64,000 nt of DNA, taken from Hyphomicrobiales bacterium. Lineage in GTDB: Bacteria > Pseudomonadota > Alphaproteobacteria > Rhizobiales > Rhizobiaceae. How positions within the stretch are numbered: the first letter of the stretch is position 1; every line of letters begins with the position of its first letter. Made by a program: the position numbers and the translations under genes. The notes below the pieces were generated by a model. It had not been told where the DNA came from and did not search any database. It saw only the letters and a list, made by a program, of their open reading frames with translations. The stretch covers positions 186,001 through 250,000 of the forward strand of contig UCLB01000001.1 in the NCBI GenBank assembly GCA_900473205.1, given 5' to 3'. Below are positions 1-7,965 of the stretch, piece by piece.

Positions 1-351
1 CCACATTTCGCGTCCGCCATCCAGCGTCAGTTCGTCGATGACGTCATTAGCGTCGTTGATGATTTTGGTCGTGAGTGCGCGGCCTTCAGCGGTGTTCGGT
101 AAAAGATCGAGACGTTCTCCCAAGTAAAGGGCGATTGCGGGCATTTGTGAGATGGCGAAGTCTCGTTCGCGGTCGATCAGAATGGGCGCGCCCATGAAGG
201 CTATGGGCTGCTGACCCGCGTCACGCTCCATCATTTCGCCGATCTCGCTCGAATCATGTTCATCCCAAGAGCGGCCACCATAGGCCAGAATGGCGCGGAT
301 GAACTGGCCGCGAAACGGCACGGGCCAATAGTAAAGGTCGAAGTCGCTCAC
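1..351 (-). CDS. glutathione S-transferase family protein, 3' end cut by window edge
   Basis: The reverse strand is open from a GTG at 351 to the window edge, giving the first 117 residues. They begin SDFDLYYWPVPFRGQFIRA and show the thioredoxin-like N-terminal half of a glutathione S-transferase: an early beta strand and helix with PFRGQFIRA, a cis-proline region APILIDRER, and an AISQMPAIALYLGE stretch, which matches the usual QS-AI-YL signature. The start of the helical C-terminal domain follows (residues about 90-117). GTG is the likely start because the match begins at once after it; no strong ribosome binding site is visible. Substrate unknown. It is divergent from the importer at 542 and probably unrelated to it. 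Confidence 0.8.
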   Translation of the reverse strand, partial: MSDFDLYYWPVPFRGQFIRAILAYGGRSWDEHDSSEIGEMMERDAGQQPIAFMGAPILIDRERDFAISQMPAIALYLGERLDLLPNTAEGRALTTKIINDANDVIDELTLDGGREMW

Positions 352-458
352 GTTTTATCTCCCGACTATCTACGTAAAAAACAACGGAGAGGGGTGCGGG
401 CGGTTCCATCGAGATATTATCATATGCTTACAAAGTCGCTCCTGTTTAAGGAACGTAA

Positions 459-486
459 TTGACAGCCCTTCGCTTTCAGTTATTCT
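459..486 (+). promoter_or_regulatory. sigma-70-type promoter of the oligopeptide importer operon
   Basis: A perfect -35 box TTGACA (459-464) is followed after 16 bp by TATTCT (481-486), about 55 bp before the ATG at 542. It is the best promoter-like match in this intergenic region. Confidence 0.6.
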
Positions 487-507
487 GTTATAAAAGCTTA
501 TATAACA
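486..507. promoter_or_regulatory. inverted repeat overlapping the transcription start, possible operator
   Basis: TGTTATA (486-492) and TATAACA (501-507) form a perfect inverted repeat with an 8-bp centre just downstream of the -10 box. This is a typical repressor position. The IclR gene at 5757-6581 in the same locus is the obvious candidate ligand, but this link is inference. Confidence 0.45.
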
Positions 508-541
508 TAATAGTGGAACATCTGAAAACCGGGAGCTTTGT

Positions 542-2071
542 ATGAGACTCAAGCTAGCACTTCTTATTGCCACCGCGCTTGTTGCTGCCCCGTCGCTTCT
601 TTCCGCGCAGGAAAAGGGCGGCGTTATCAATGTGGCGACGATTGGCGAGCCGCCGACACTCGATCCGATGGCGTCGACTGCGGACCTCGTCGGCATCGTT
701 ACGCAGCATATGTTCGAGACGCTCTACACATTCGACAAGGACTGGAAGACAACGCCTCTGCTGGCTGAAAGCCTGCCTGAGATCAGTGCGGATGGCAAAA
801 TCTACACCATCAAGCTGCGCTCCGGCATCAAGTTTCACGATGGTTCCGATATGGCATCGGACGATGTCGTCGCCTCGCTGAACCGTTGGATCAAGGTTGC
901 CTCGCGCGGCAAGCAGGCAGCGTCCTTCATCGACAAGATCGAGGCCACCGATCCGTCCACGGTGACGATTACATTGAAGCAGCCTTATGCGCCGCTTGTT
1001 TCACTCCTCGCCTTCAACAATTCCGCGGCAATCATTCTGCCAGCTGAAAAGCAGGCTGAGCCGATGAAGGAGTTTATCGGCACCGGTCCCTATATGCTCA
1101 AAGAGCGCAAGGCCGACCAGTACATCCAACTCGTGCGCTTCGATGGTTACACACCGCGCTCTGGCGAGAGCAATGGTTATGGCGGCGCGCGCCATCAGTA
1201 TCTCGATGAAATCCGCTTCGTGCCCGTGCCGGACGCCAATACGCGAGTGGAAGCGGCAGTCTCCGGTCAGTATGACTACATCGATAGTCTCCCGGTCGAA
1301 TCCTTCGACAAGATCAAGTCGTCCACGGTGACCGAACCGGTCGTTCTCAAGCCTTTCGGCTATCCGGTCTTCGTGTTCAACACGGCCGAGGGCATTGCCA
1401 AGGATGTCGCCATTCGTAAAGCCATTCGTCAGGCGCTCAGCATGGAAGACATGATGGCCGCAGCCTTTGGCAGCACCGATTTCTACGCGCTGGACGGCGA
1501 TATCTATCCGAAGAATTTCGTCTGGAACACAGATGCCGGTGTCGAAGGCAATTACAATCTCGCAGACCCCGAAGGCGCTGCCGCAGCGGCCAAAGTTGCC
1601 GGTTATGACGACGAAAAGCCGATCCGTATTCTGACCAGCCGCCAGTATGAATTCCATTACAAGATGGCGCAGGTCGCAGCAGAATATCTGAAACTCGCCG
1701 GTTTCAAGGTGGATATGCAGGTCGTCGATTGGGCAACGTTGACACAGCGCCGCGCCGACAAGGGTCTATGGGATATCTACATCACCCACAGCCCGTTCCT
1801 GCCAGAACCTGCATTGATCGGTTCGCTCGCGCCAACATCTCCCGGCTGGTGGGATACGCCGCTGCGCAAGCAGACGGTCGAAGCCTTCTCAGCCGAATCC
1901 GACCCGGAAAAGCGCGTTGCGCTCTGGGCTGATGTTCAAAAGGCGATGTATGCGGAAATTCCTTACATGAAGATCGGCGATTTCAACGGTCTGACTGCCA
2001 AGGCCAAGAAGGTCGAAGGCGTCGATCCTGCCCCATGGCCATATTTCTGGAATGCTTCGATCAAGAAGTAA
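542..2071 (+). CDS. ABC transporter substrate-binding protein, family 5 (peptide/opine type)
   Basis: This 509-residue protein has a signal peptide (about residues 1-22, ending LLSAQ) and the SBP_bac_5 fold found in DppA/OppA/NikA proteins. Family features include GEPPTLDPMAS near the mature N terminus, LAESLPEISADGKIYTIKLRSG, KFHDG with DDVVASLNRW, and FIGTGPYML. It would capture the substrate in the periplasm and hand it to the permeases at 2155 and 3110. Its ATG follows GGGAG at good spacing. It is the first gene of the operon behind the promoter at 459. The downstream amidohydrolase and PLP enzyme suggest an N-acylated or amino-sugar-like ligand rather than a plain peptide, but the ligand cannot be read from sequence. 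Confidence 0.9.
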   Translation: MRLKLALLIATALVAAPSLLSAQEKGGVINVATIGEPPTLDPMASTADLVGIVTQHMFETLYTFDKDWKTTPLLAESLPEISADGKIYTIKLRSGIKFHDGSDMASDDVVASLNRWIKVASRGKQAASFIDKIEATDPSTVTITLKQPYAPLVSLLAFNNSAAIILPAEKQAEPMKEFIGTGPYMLKERKADQYIQLVRFDGYTPRSGESNGYGGARHQYLDEIRFVPVPDANTRVEAAVSGQYDYIDSLPVESFDKIKSSTVTEPVVLKPFGYPVFVFNTAEGIAKDVAIRKAIRQALSMEDMMAAAFGSTDFYALDGDIYPKNFVWNTDAGVEGNYNLADPEGAAAAAKVAGYDDEKPIRILTSRQYEFHYKMAQVAAEYLKLAGFKVDMQVVDWATLTQRRADKGLWDIYITHSPFLPEPALIGSLAPTSPGWWDTPLRKQTVEAFSAESDPEKRVALWADVQKAMYAEIPYMKIGDFNGLTAKAKKVEGVDPAPWPYFWNASIKK

Positions 2072-2085
2072 CGCTTTTCGATGGG

Positions 2086-2112
2086 CCGGACGCCGCCTTG
2101 CCGCGGCTCCGG
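2086..2112 (+). other. stem-loop between binding-protein and permease genes
   Basis: CCGGA-c-GCCGC pairs with GCGGCTCCGG around a 6-nt loop (one bulged C). There is no T-run, so it is more likely an mRNA-stabilising or partial-termination element than a full terminator. Confidence 0.5.
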
Positions 2113-2154
2113 CTTCGGAAATGTTTCTGCCTTGGAGCATGAAGAGAGACATCT

Positions 2155-3096
2155 ATGATCCGTTATATTCTCCAGCGCCTGTTCGGCATGATCGTCGTGA
2201 TGTTCCTCGTCGTGACCATCGTCTTCGTCATCGTGCGCGTAACGCCGGGCGACCCGGCTGCCGTCATGCTGGGCCCTGATGCTTCCGGACAGGACATTGC
2301 CGATCTGCGCATGCGGCTGGGGCTGGATCAGTCCCTTATCGTTCAATATCTGATCTATATCGGCCAGATGCTGAAAGGCGATCTCGGTCAGTCGATCTTC
2401 CTCAATATGCCTGTCACCTCTGCGCTGATGGCGCGGGCCGAGCCGACCTTTTTCCTGACGCTCTTCTCGCTTCTGATTGCCAGTGTCATCGCTCTGCCCA
2501 TTGGCATCTATGCGGCCTATCGCCGTGGCTCATTTATCGATCAGGCTGCAACGACCATCGCCATGCTGGCGGCCAGTATTCCCAGTTTCTGGCTCGGCCT
2601 TATTCTCATGCAGTTCTTCGCCGTGCGGCTGAACCTGTTTCCCGTGTCCGGCTATGGCGGGCCGGGTTCCAGCTTCATGGAGCGCATGTACCACTTGACG
2701 CTTCCGGCCTTTGCGCTCGGTATCGTCTCTTCCGCCCTCATTCTGCGTTTCACGCGCGCTTCCATGCTGGATGTTCTGGGCGACGATTACATTCGCACCG
2801 CCCGTGCCAAAGGCTTGGTCGAGCGCCGCGTCATTCTCAAACACGCGCTGAAGAACGCACTAATCCCTATCCTGACCGTCATTGGCCTAACGGCTGCGGT
2901 GCTGATCTCCGGTGCTGTCGTTACCGAAACGGTGTTCGGTCTCCCGGGCGTCGGCAGTCTGGTGGTGTCGGCTGTCCTGCGGCGGGATTATCCGGTCATT
3001 CAAGGAGCTCTGCTGGTCATTGCAGCGCTCTACGTCCTCATCAATTTCGCAATCGATATGCTGTATTTGGCGATCGATCCGCGTGTGCGTTATTAA
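2155..3096 (+). CDS. ABC transporter permease, DppB type
   Basis: This 313-residue membrane protein starts MIRYILQRLFGMIVVMF, the usual N-terminal helix of DppB/OppB/GsiC permeases, and has about six membrane spans. The cytoplasmic EAA-like loop that contacts the ATPase is DYIRTARAKGLVERRVILKHALKNALIP (about residues 203-233). The C terminus DMLYLAIDPRVRY is family-typical. It lies 83 bp after the binding-protein gene and 13 bp before the second permease, so the two permeases are probably one transcript and form the heterodimeric inner-membrane channel. Confidence 0.93.
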   Translation: MIRYILQRLFGMIVVMFLVVTIVFVIVRVTPGDPAAVMLGPDASGQDIADLRMRLGLDQSLIVQYLIYIGQMLKGDLGQSIFLNMPVTSALMARAEPTFFLTLFSLLIASVIALPIGIYAAYRRGSFIDQAATTIAMLAASIPSFWLGLILMQFFAVRLNLFPVSGYGGPGSSFMERMYHLTLPAFALGIVSSALILRFTRASMLDVLGDDYIRTARAKGLVERRVILKHALKNALIPILTVIGLTAAVLISGAVVTETVFGLPGVGSLVVSAVLRRDYPVIQGALLVIAALYVLINFAIDMLYLAIDPRVRY

Positions 3097-3109
3097 GGGG
3101 GCGCGACGG

Positions 3110-3988
3110 ATGGTCGATTTGACAGCAACCACCCCAAAGCCTGCCGCCAGCGAAGGCTCCAAGTTCCTGCGCCGGTTCCTGAAGCGCAAAACGGTGGCCT
3201 TTGGCCTCATCATTCTGGTGATCTTCATTCTGCTGGCCGCGCTTGCGCCGTGGATCGCACCTTATTCGCCCTCCAAGCTGTCCATCGTCAACCGGCTGAA
3301 GCCGCCGAGCGAAATCTTCTGGTTTGGCACAGACGAATTCGGCCGCGATGTCTTTTCGCGCACCATTTATTCCGCGCGGTTGTCGTTGCTGATTGGTGCA
3401 TCCGTCGTTGTGCTGTCGGCGGCTATCGGCGTCACACTCGGACTTCTCGCCGGTTTCTTCCAGAAACTCGATACGCCCATTGCCCGTCTGATCGATGCGA
3501 TGATGGCGTTTCCGGATATTCTTCTCGCCATCGCGCTTGTGGCAGCGCTCGGCCCATCGCTCACCACCGTCATCATCGCGCTGTCGATCGTCTATTCACC
3601 GCGTCTTGCCCGTATCGTCCGCGCCTCGACTTTGGTGATCCGCGAGCTGCCTTATGTGGAGGCGGCACAGGCGTTGGGCATTTCGACCTTCCACATCATG
3701 ACGCGGCATGTGCTGCGCAATCTGCTCTCGCCCATCCTCGTGCAGGCCACATTCCTTTTTGCCAGCGCCATGCTGGCGGAGGCTGGCCTTTCCTTTCTCG
3801 GGCTCGGTGTCAGCCCGGAAATTCCAACCTGGGGAACGATGATCGCCAGCGGCCGCCAATATATCGGGCAGGCCGACTGGATGACCTATTTCCCCGGCTT
3901 TGCCATCATTCTTTCCGTGCTGTCGCTGCAAATGGTCGGCGATGGTTTGCGGGACATGCTCGATCCAAGACTGCGAAGGGATTTGTAA
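3110..3988 (+). CDS. ABC transporter permease, DppC type
   Basis: The protein has 292 residues. It carries the N-terminal OppC_N-like helix (RKTVAFGLIILVIFILLA), the motif FWFGTDEFGRDVFSRTIYSAR and the coupling loop PYVEAAQALGISTFHIMTRHVLRNLLSP. It ends DGLRDMLDPRLRRDL, the standard DppC C terminus. I start it at ATG 3110 rather than further upstream, because the upstream extension runs through the dppB-like gene in another frame. The stop is next to the ATG of the amidohydrolase at 3990, indicating an operon. Confidence 0.93.
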   Translation: MVDLTATTPKPAASEGSKFLRRFLKRKTVAFGLIILVIFILLAALAPWIAPYSPSKLSIVNRLKPPSEIFWFGTDEFGRDVFSRTIYSARLSLLIGASVVVLSAAIGVTLGLLAGFFQKLDTPIARLIDAMMAFPDILLAIALVAALGPSLTTVIIALSIVYSPRLARIVRASTLVIRELPYVEAAQALGISTFHIMTRHVLRNLLSPILVQATFLFASAMLAEAGLSFLGLGVSPEIPTWGTMIASGRQYIGQADWMTYFPGFAIILSVLSLQMVGDGLRDMLDPRLRRDL

Positions 3989-3989
3989 T

Positions 3990-5195
3990 ATGACCGGGGA
4001 AAACGCGAAACCGCTCCTCCTCACCAACGTCAAGCCAATGGCTTTTGGCGAAACCGCACAGACTGGCGCGACCGATATTCTGGTCGGCGGTGACGGCAAG
4101 ATTGCCGCCATCGGTCAGTCCATCGCTGCGCCCGCAGATGCCACGCGTATCGACGGCAAGGGCGCATGGATTTCCCCCGGCTGGGTGGATTTGCACGTCC
4201 ACATCTGGCACGGCGGCACCGACATTTCGATCCGCCCTTCGGAATGCGGCGCGGAACGTGGCGTCACCACATTGGTCGATGCAGGATCTGCCGGTGAAGC
4301 CAACTTCCATGGCTTCCGCGAATATATCATCGAGCCATCCAAGGAACGCATCAAGGCTTTCCTCAATCTCGGTTCCATCGGTCTCGTCGCCTGTAATCGT
4401 GTTGCGGAACTGCGTGATATCAGAGACATCGATCTCGATCGCATTCTCGAATGTTATGCCGAAAACAGCGAACATATTGTCGGCCTGAAGGTTCGTGCGA
4501 GCCACGTCATCACCGGTTCCTGGGGCGTGACGCCAGTCAAACTTGGCAAAAAGATCGCCAAAATCCTGAAGATACCGATGATGGTGCATGTGGGCGAACC
4601 GCCAGCACTATACGACGAAGTGCTGGAAATTCTCGGCCCTGGCGACGTTGTTACCCACTGCTTTAACGGCAAGGCAGGTTCGTCGATATTGGAAGACGAA
4701 GACCTGTTCAATCTGGCCGAACGTTGCGCATCGGAAGGCGTGCGGCTGGATATCGGCCACGGCGGAGCATCCTTCTCGTTCAAGGTCGCGGAAGCGGCAA
4801 TTGCGCGTGGTCTGCTACCGCATTCGATTTCCACCGACTTGCACGGCCACTCCATGAACTTCCCGGTCTGGGATTTGGCGACGACAATGTCGAAGCTGAT
4901 GTCCGTCGGCATGCCTTTCGACAAGGTCGTCAACGCTGTGACGCATGCACCTGCCGAGGTCATCAAGCTCGACATGCAGAACCGGCTGTCGGTCGGCGCG
5001 CGGGCTGATTTCACCATTTTCGATGTCATCGACTCCGATCTCGAAGCGACAGATTCCAACGGTGACGTTTCGCAACTCAAACAACTGTTCGAGCCGCGTT
5101 ACGCCGTCATCGGCGCGGAAGCCACTGTCGCCAGCCGCTACATTCCGCGTGCGCGCAAACTGGTTCGCCACAGCCATGGTTATTCCTATCGCTGA
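3990..5195 (+). CDS. amidohydrolase-superfamily metallohydrolase (COG3964; EF_0837/AHA_3915 type)
   Basis: This 401-residue enzyme has the full binuclear-metal amidohydrolase set: HVH (H69, H71), a probable carboxylated lysine in GLKVRASH (K167), H200 in MVHVGEPP, H223 in VTHCFNG and the catalytic D283 in STDLHGHS. It is the COG3964 type, often misnamed dihydroorotase. From memory, an A. tumefaciens member was reported to hydrolyse acetyl-(R)-mandelate and related alpha-acyloxy acids. This family commonly lies next to a SelA-related PLP enzyme, as here (6691). The ATG at 3990 follows the permease stop by one base. It probably removes an acyl or lactam group from the imported substrate in the cytoplasm; the natural substrate is unknown. 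Confidence 0.85.
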   Translation: MTGENAKPLLLTNVKPMAFGETAQTGATDILVGGDGKIAAIGQSIAAPADATRIDGKGAWISPGWVDLHVHIWHGGTDISIRPSECGAERGVTTLVDAGSAGEANFHGFREYIIEPSKERIKAFLNLGSIGLVACNRVAELRDIRDIDLDRILECYAENSEHIVGLKVRASHVITGSWGVTPVKLGKKIAKILKIPMMVHVGEPPALYDEVLEILGPGDVVTHCFNGKAGSSILEDEDLFNLAERCASEGVRLDIGHGGASFSFKVAEAAIARGLLPHSISTDLHGHSMNFPVWDLATTMSKLMSVGMPFDKVVNAVTHAPAEVIKLDMQNRLSVGARADFTIFDVIDSDLEATDSNGDVSQLKQLFEPRYAVIGAEATVASRYIPRARKLVRHSHGYSYR

Positions 5196-5242
5196 GGGCT
5201 GCCAGCCATGAACAGAGAATTTCGCATAATACAGGAGTTTGC

Positions 5243-5740
5243 GTGACCCAGTCCCCGATCAAGTCAGAAGCAAAGGCGGAAACGCCCTACGACCGGCTTG
5301 CCGCGCTCGGCATCGAACTGCCGCCGCCAGCGCCGCCGATAGCCAATTTCGTAACGCATGTCATCGAAGGCAACATGCTCTATCTGTCTGGCCAAGGCCC
5401 GCGCGAGGCAGATGGTTTCATGCACACCGGCAAGGTCGGAACGGATGTTTCGGCGGAAAAGGCCTATGCCGATGCACGGCTGACAGGTGTCAACCTGCTG
5501 GCCGTCATGCACGACGCGCTGGGCGATTTGTCCCGCGTGCGTCGCGTCGTGAAACTGCTCGGCATGGTCAATGCCGCGCCGGATTTTCTGGAACATCCGC
5601 AGGTCATCAACGGCTGCTCTGATCTTTTCAATGCCGTGTTTGGAGAGGCGGGCCAGCATGCCCGCTCCGCTGTCGGCTTCGGTTCGCTTCCAGGCAATAT
5701 CACGGTGGAAATCGAAGCCATCGTGGCATTGCACGGCTAA
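5243..5740 (+). CDS. RidA family (YjgF/YER057c/UK114) protein
   Basis: This 165-residue protein of the Rid fold reads YLSGQGPR near the start, a family core GDLSRVRRVVKLLGMVNAAPDF, and ends ARSAVGFGSLPGNITVEIEAIVALHG. The arginine of ARSAV matches the residue that binds the substrate carboxylate in enamine/imine deaminases. The start is GTG 5243, seven bases after CAGGAG. RidA proteins hydrolyse reactive enamines made by PLP enzymes, which fits the SelA-related PLP enzyme at 6691. It has an N-terminal extension of about 30 residues over the usual Rid length. It is in the same direction as the amidohydrolase, 47 bp away. Confidence 0.88.
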   Translation: MTQSPIKSEAKAETPYDRLAALGIELPPPAPPIANFVTHVIEGNMLYLSGQGPREADGFMHTGKVGTDVSAEKAYADARLTGVNLLAVMHDALGDLSRVRRVVKLLGMVNAAPDFLEHPQVINGCSDLFNAVFGEAGQHARSAVGFGSLPGNITVEIEAIVALHG

Positions 5741-5756
5741 GGGTAAGGGGAGACGG

Positions 5757-6581
5757 TCAGTGGTTGCGCCAGCCCATCAGCTTTTCGATCCGCGCTGCCG
5801 ACGCCTTGACGCGGTCGGCATAGCCGGATTTGTCGGCAAGCACTTTCTGCTCGGGAAGCACGATGGAAATCGTCGCCACGCAATCGCCCCTGTTATCGAC
5901 AATGGGCGAAGCGATGCAGGCAACGGAGTAATCGGACTCCCCGGCCTGAATGGACAGACGCTCTTCAAAAGCCTTGCGCGCCGCGTCCGACAGCGTGGTC
6001 GCATCGATGGTGGCGCGACCGGTGGGCGATATGCGCGCGCCGCGTTTGAAGAGCTCGATGCGTTCGGCTTCCGGCATATGGCCGACAAGAAGACGGCCAG
6101 ACGCAGTCCAGTTCAGGGGCACACGGGTGCCGACACGGGATGCGACCTGAAAATGGCTGGGGCCATCCGCCATGGCCAGCACAAGCATGTGCTCAGTGTC
6201 ACGGCCGCAGACCTGAACGGTTTCGCCCGCCTCGCGGCAAAGATCGTGCATTTCATGGGTGGCAACACTCATAAAATCCAGCGAGCGGGCATAGGCGAGA
6301 CCATAATGATAAAGCCGTGCGCCAAGCCAGATCATGCCGTCGGCATTACGGGCCAGCATGTTCTTTTCCACCAGATCGTCGATGATCACATAGACGGTGG
6401 AAAGCGGAGCCTTGACGGCCTTGGCAATGGCATAGGCACCGGCGGGCGCACCGGTTTCATAGAGATAATCGATGACCTGCAAGGCACGGTCGATGCCGCT
6501 GACACGCGAGCGACGCGCCTTGCCGTCACCGTCAACCGCCGATGTCACCTCGGAAAGGTCCGATGATGTCTTCAAATCCAA
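5757..6581 (-). CDS. IclR family transcriptional regulator
   Basis: The protein has an N-terminal winged helix ([49 protein letters not shown]) and a C-terminal IclR effector domain ([20 protein letters not shown] to [21 protein letters not shown]). I choose the TTG at 6581 as start because CAGGAG lies seven bases before it; this gives 274 residues starting [11 protein letters not shown] longer reading from 6644 has no ribosome binding site. It is convergent with the RidA gene and divergent from the PLP enzyme, so it probably controls both halves of this catabolic locus, perhaps at the inverted repeat at 486-507. Confidence 0.85.
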   Translation of the reverse strand: MDLKTSSDLSEVTSAVDGDGKARRSRVSGIDRALQVIDYLYETGAPAGAYAIAKAVKAPLSTVYVIIDDLVEKNMLARNADGMIWLGARLYHYGLAYARSLDFMSVATHEMHDLCREAGETVQVCGRDTEHMLVLAMADGPSHFQVASRVGTRVPLNWTASGRLLVGHMPEAERIELFKRGARISPTGRATIDATTLSDAARKAFEERLSIQAGESDYSVACIASPIVDNRGDCVATISIVLPEQKVLADKSGYADRVKASAARIEKLMGWRNH

Positions 6582-6690
6582 AACCGAGCTCCTGCACCTT
6601 AAAGAACATATTGCATTACTATGGCATAGGCGTGTGCGGGGCAACCGAAATCAGAGCCGGTATCGACGGCTCACAGACTGGAGAATGACA

Positions 6691-7887
6691 ATGTCCGACG
6701 ATATCCGCACGAAGCTCGGCCTGCGCCCGGTGATCAACGTATCCGGCACGATGACCAGCCTCGGAGCCTCCATCGTGGTGCCGGAAGCGGTTGCCGCCAT
6801 GGCAGCTATCCTTCCGCAATTTGTTGAGATCAACGATCTTCAGCGCAAGGCAAGCACCATCATTGCGCGGCTGACCGGTGGTGAAGCCGGGTTCGTCACA
6901 GCCTCCTGCTCATCTGGCATCAGCCTGGCTGTTGCTGGAACGATTACCGGGCCAGACCTTCTGGCGATTGAGAGGCTACCGGAAACATCGACGCCCAAGA
7001 ACGAGGTTCTTGTGCAAATGGGTCATGTGGTGAGCTATGGCGCACCGGTGGACCAATCCATCCGTCTGGCTGGCGGCAAGGTCGTGATGATCGGTCAGGC
7101 AACATCGACGCATCGCTACCACATGGAAAACACCATTACCGATAGAACCGCAGCAGCGGTCTATGTCGTGTCGCATCATGTCGTTGATTACGGCCTTCTC
7201 AATCTCAAGGAGTTCGTGGAAATCGCGCATGCCAAGGGCGTGCCCGTGATCGTTGACGCGGCATCCGAATATGACCTGAAGCTGTTTCTTGAGCAGGGCG
7301 CTGATATAGCCCTCTATTCCGGCCACAAGTTTCTTGGTGGCCCGACATCGGGCATCGTCGCTGGGAAAAAAGAACTCGTCCGCAACGCCTTCCTGCAAAA
7401 CATGGGCATTGGCCGTGGCATGAAGGTTGGCAAGGAAAGCATCTACGGCGTCATGGCGGCACTGGAAGCCTGGGAAAAGCGCGACCATGCCGGCATCCGC
7501 GAGCGTGAAACCAGCTATCTGAACCTGTGGAAGCAGACGCTTGCAAACCGCCCGGGTGTCACCGCGCTCATCGAACCCGACCCGACCAACAATCCGCTGG
7601 ACCGCGTGCGGGTCATCATCTCGCCGGAGGAAGCCCACATCACCGCCTGGGATTTGGCCGCCGCCCTGCGCCAAGGCCCGCAGCCGATCATCGTGCGGGA
7701 TCATGAAGTGGAGCATCACTACTTCTATCTCGACCCCTGCAACCTGCATCCGGGCCAGGAAACCGTGGTGGCGTCAAGGCTTGCAGAGGAACTGGACAAG
7801 GCCCGCGCCTCCAACGAGATCATCGCGACACCTTTCGAGGATTTGAGCAAGCATCGTTTCGATGGCACGTTGAAATGGCCTGACTGA
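6691..7887 (+). CDS. SelA-related PLP-dependent enzyme (D-glucosaminate-6-phosphate ammonia-lyase-like)
   Basis: This 398-residue fold-type I PLP enzyme starts [17 protein letters not shown], typical of the SelA-related group that includes DgaE. The PLP lysine is in [14 protein letters not shown] (about residues 208-221), preceded by [11 protein letters not shown] with the aspartate that holds the pyridine nitrogen. ATG 6691 is chosen over 6685 because GGAG is seven bases upstream of it and only one base before the other. Members of this group remove ammonia from amino sugars or amino acids and often sit next to COG3964 hydrolases. Exact reaction unknown; a beta-elimination making an enamine would explain the nearby RidA protein. 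Confidence 0.82.
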   Translation: MSDDIRTKLGLRPVINVSGTMTSLGASIVVPEAVAAMAAILPQFVEINDLQRKASTIIARLTGGEAGFVTASCSSGISLAVAGTITGPDLLAIERLPETSTPKNEVLVQMGHVVSYGAPVDQSIRLAGGKVVMIGQATSTHRYHMENTITDRTAAAVYVVSHHVVDYGLLNLKEFVEIAHAKGVPVIVDAASEYDLKLFLEQGADIALYSGHKFLGGPTSGIVAGKKELVRNAFLQNMGIGRGMKVGKESIYGVMAALEAWEKRDHAGIRERETSYLNLWKQTLANRPGVTALIEPDPTNNPLDRVRVIISPEEAHITAWDLAAALRQGPQPIIVRDHEVEHHYFYLDPCNLHPGQETVVASRLAEELDKARASNEIIATPFEDLSKHRFDGTLKWPD

Positions 7888-7895
7888 CCCGTTGC

Positions 7896-7932
7896 ATCCA
7901 ACTGATCCACTAATCGGGCGGATCAGTTGGAT
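7896..7932 (+). other. 13-bp perfect inverted repeat between PLP enzyme and ATPase genes
   Basis: ATCCAACTGATCC (7896-7908) and GGATCAGTTGGAT (7920-7932) pair perfectly around 11 bases. No T-run follows, so it may be an mRNA-processing or attenuation stem, or an operator. It starts eight bases after the stop codon of the PLP enzyme. Confidence 0.55.
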
Positions 7933-7965
7933 TGGTTCAGGCAGAAAGAACATAAGGGAACGATC

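Noticed and set aside
1001-1657. 218-codon minus-strand frame opposite the binding-protein gene at 542
   Set aside because: It is fully antisense to a clear SBP_bac_5 protein and has no family features.
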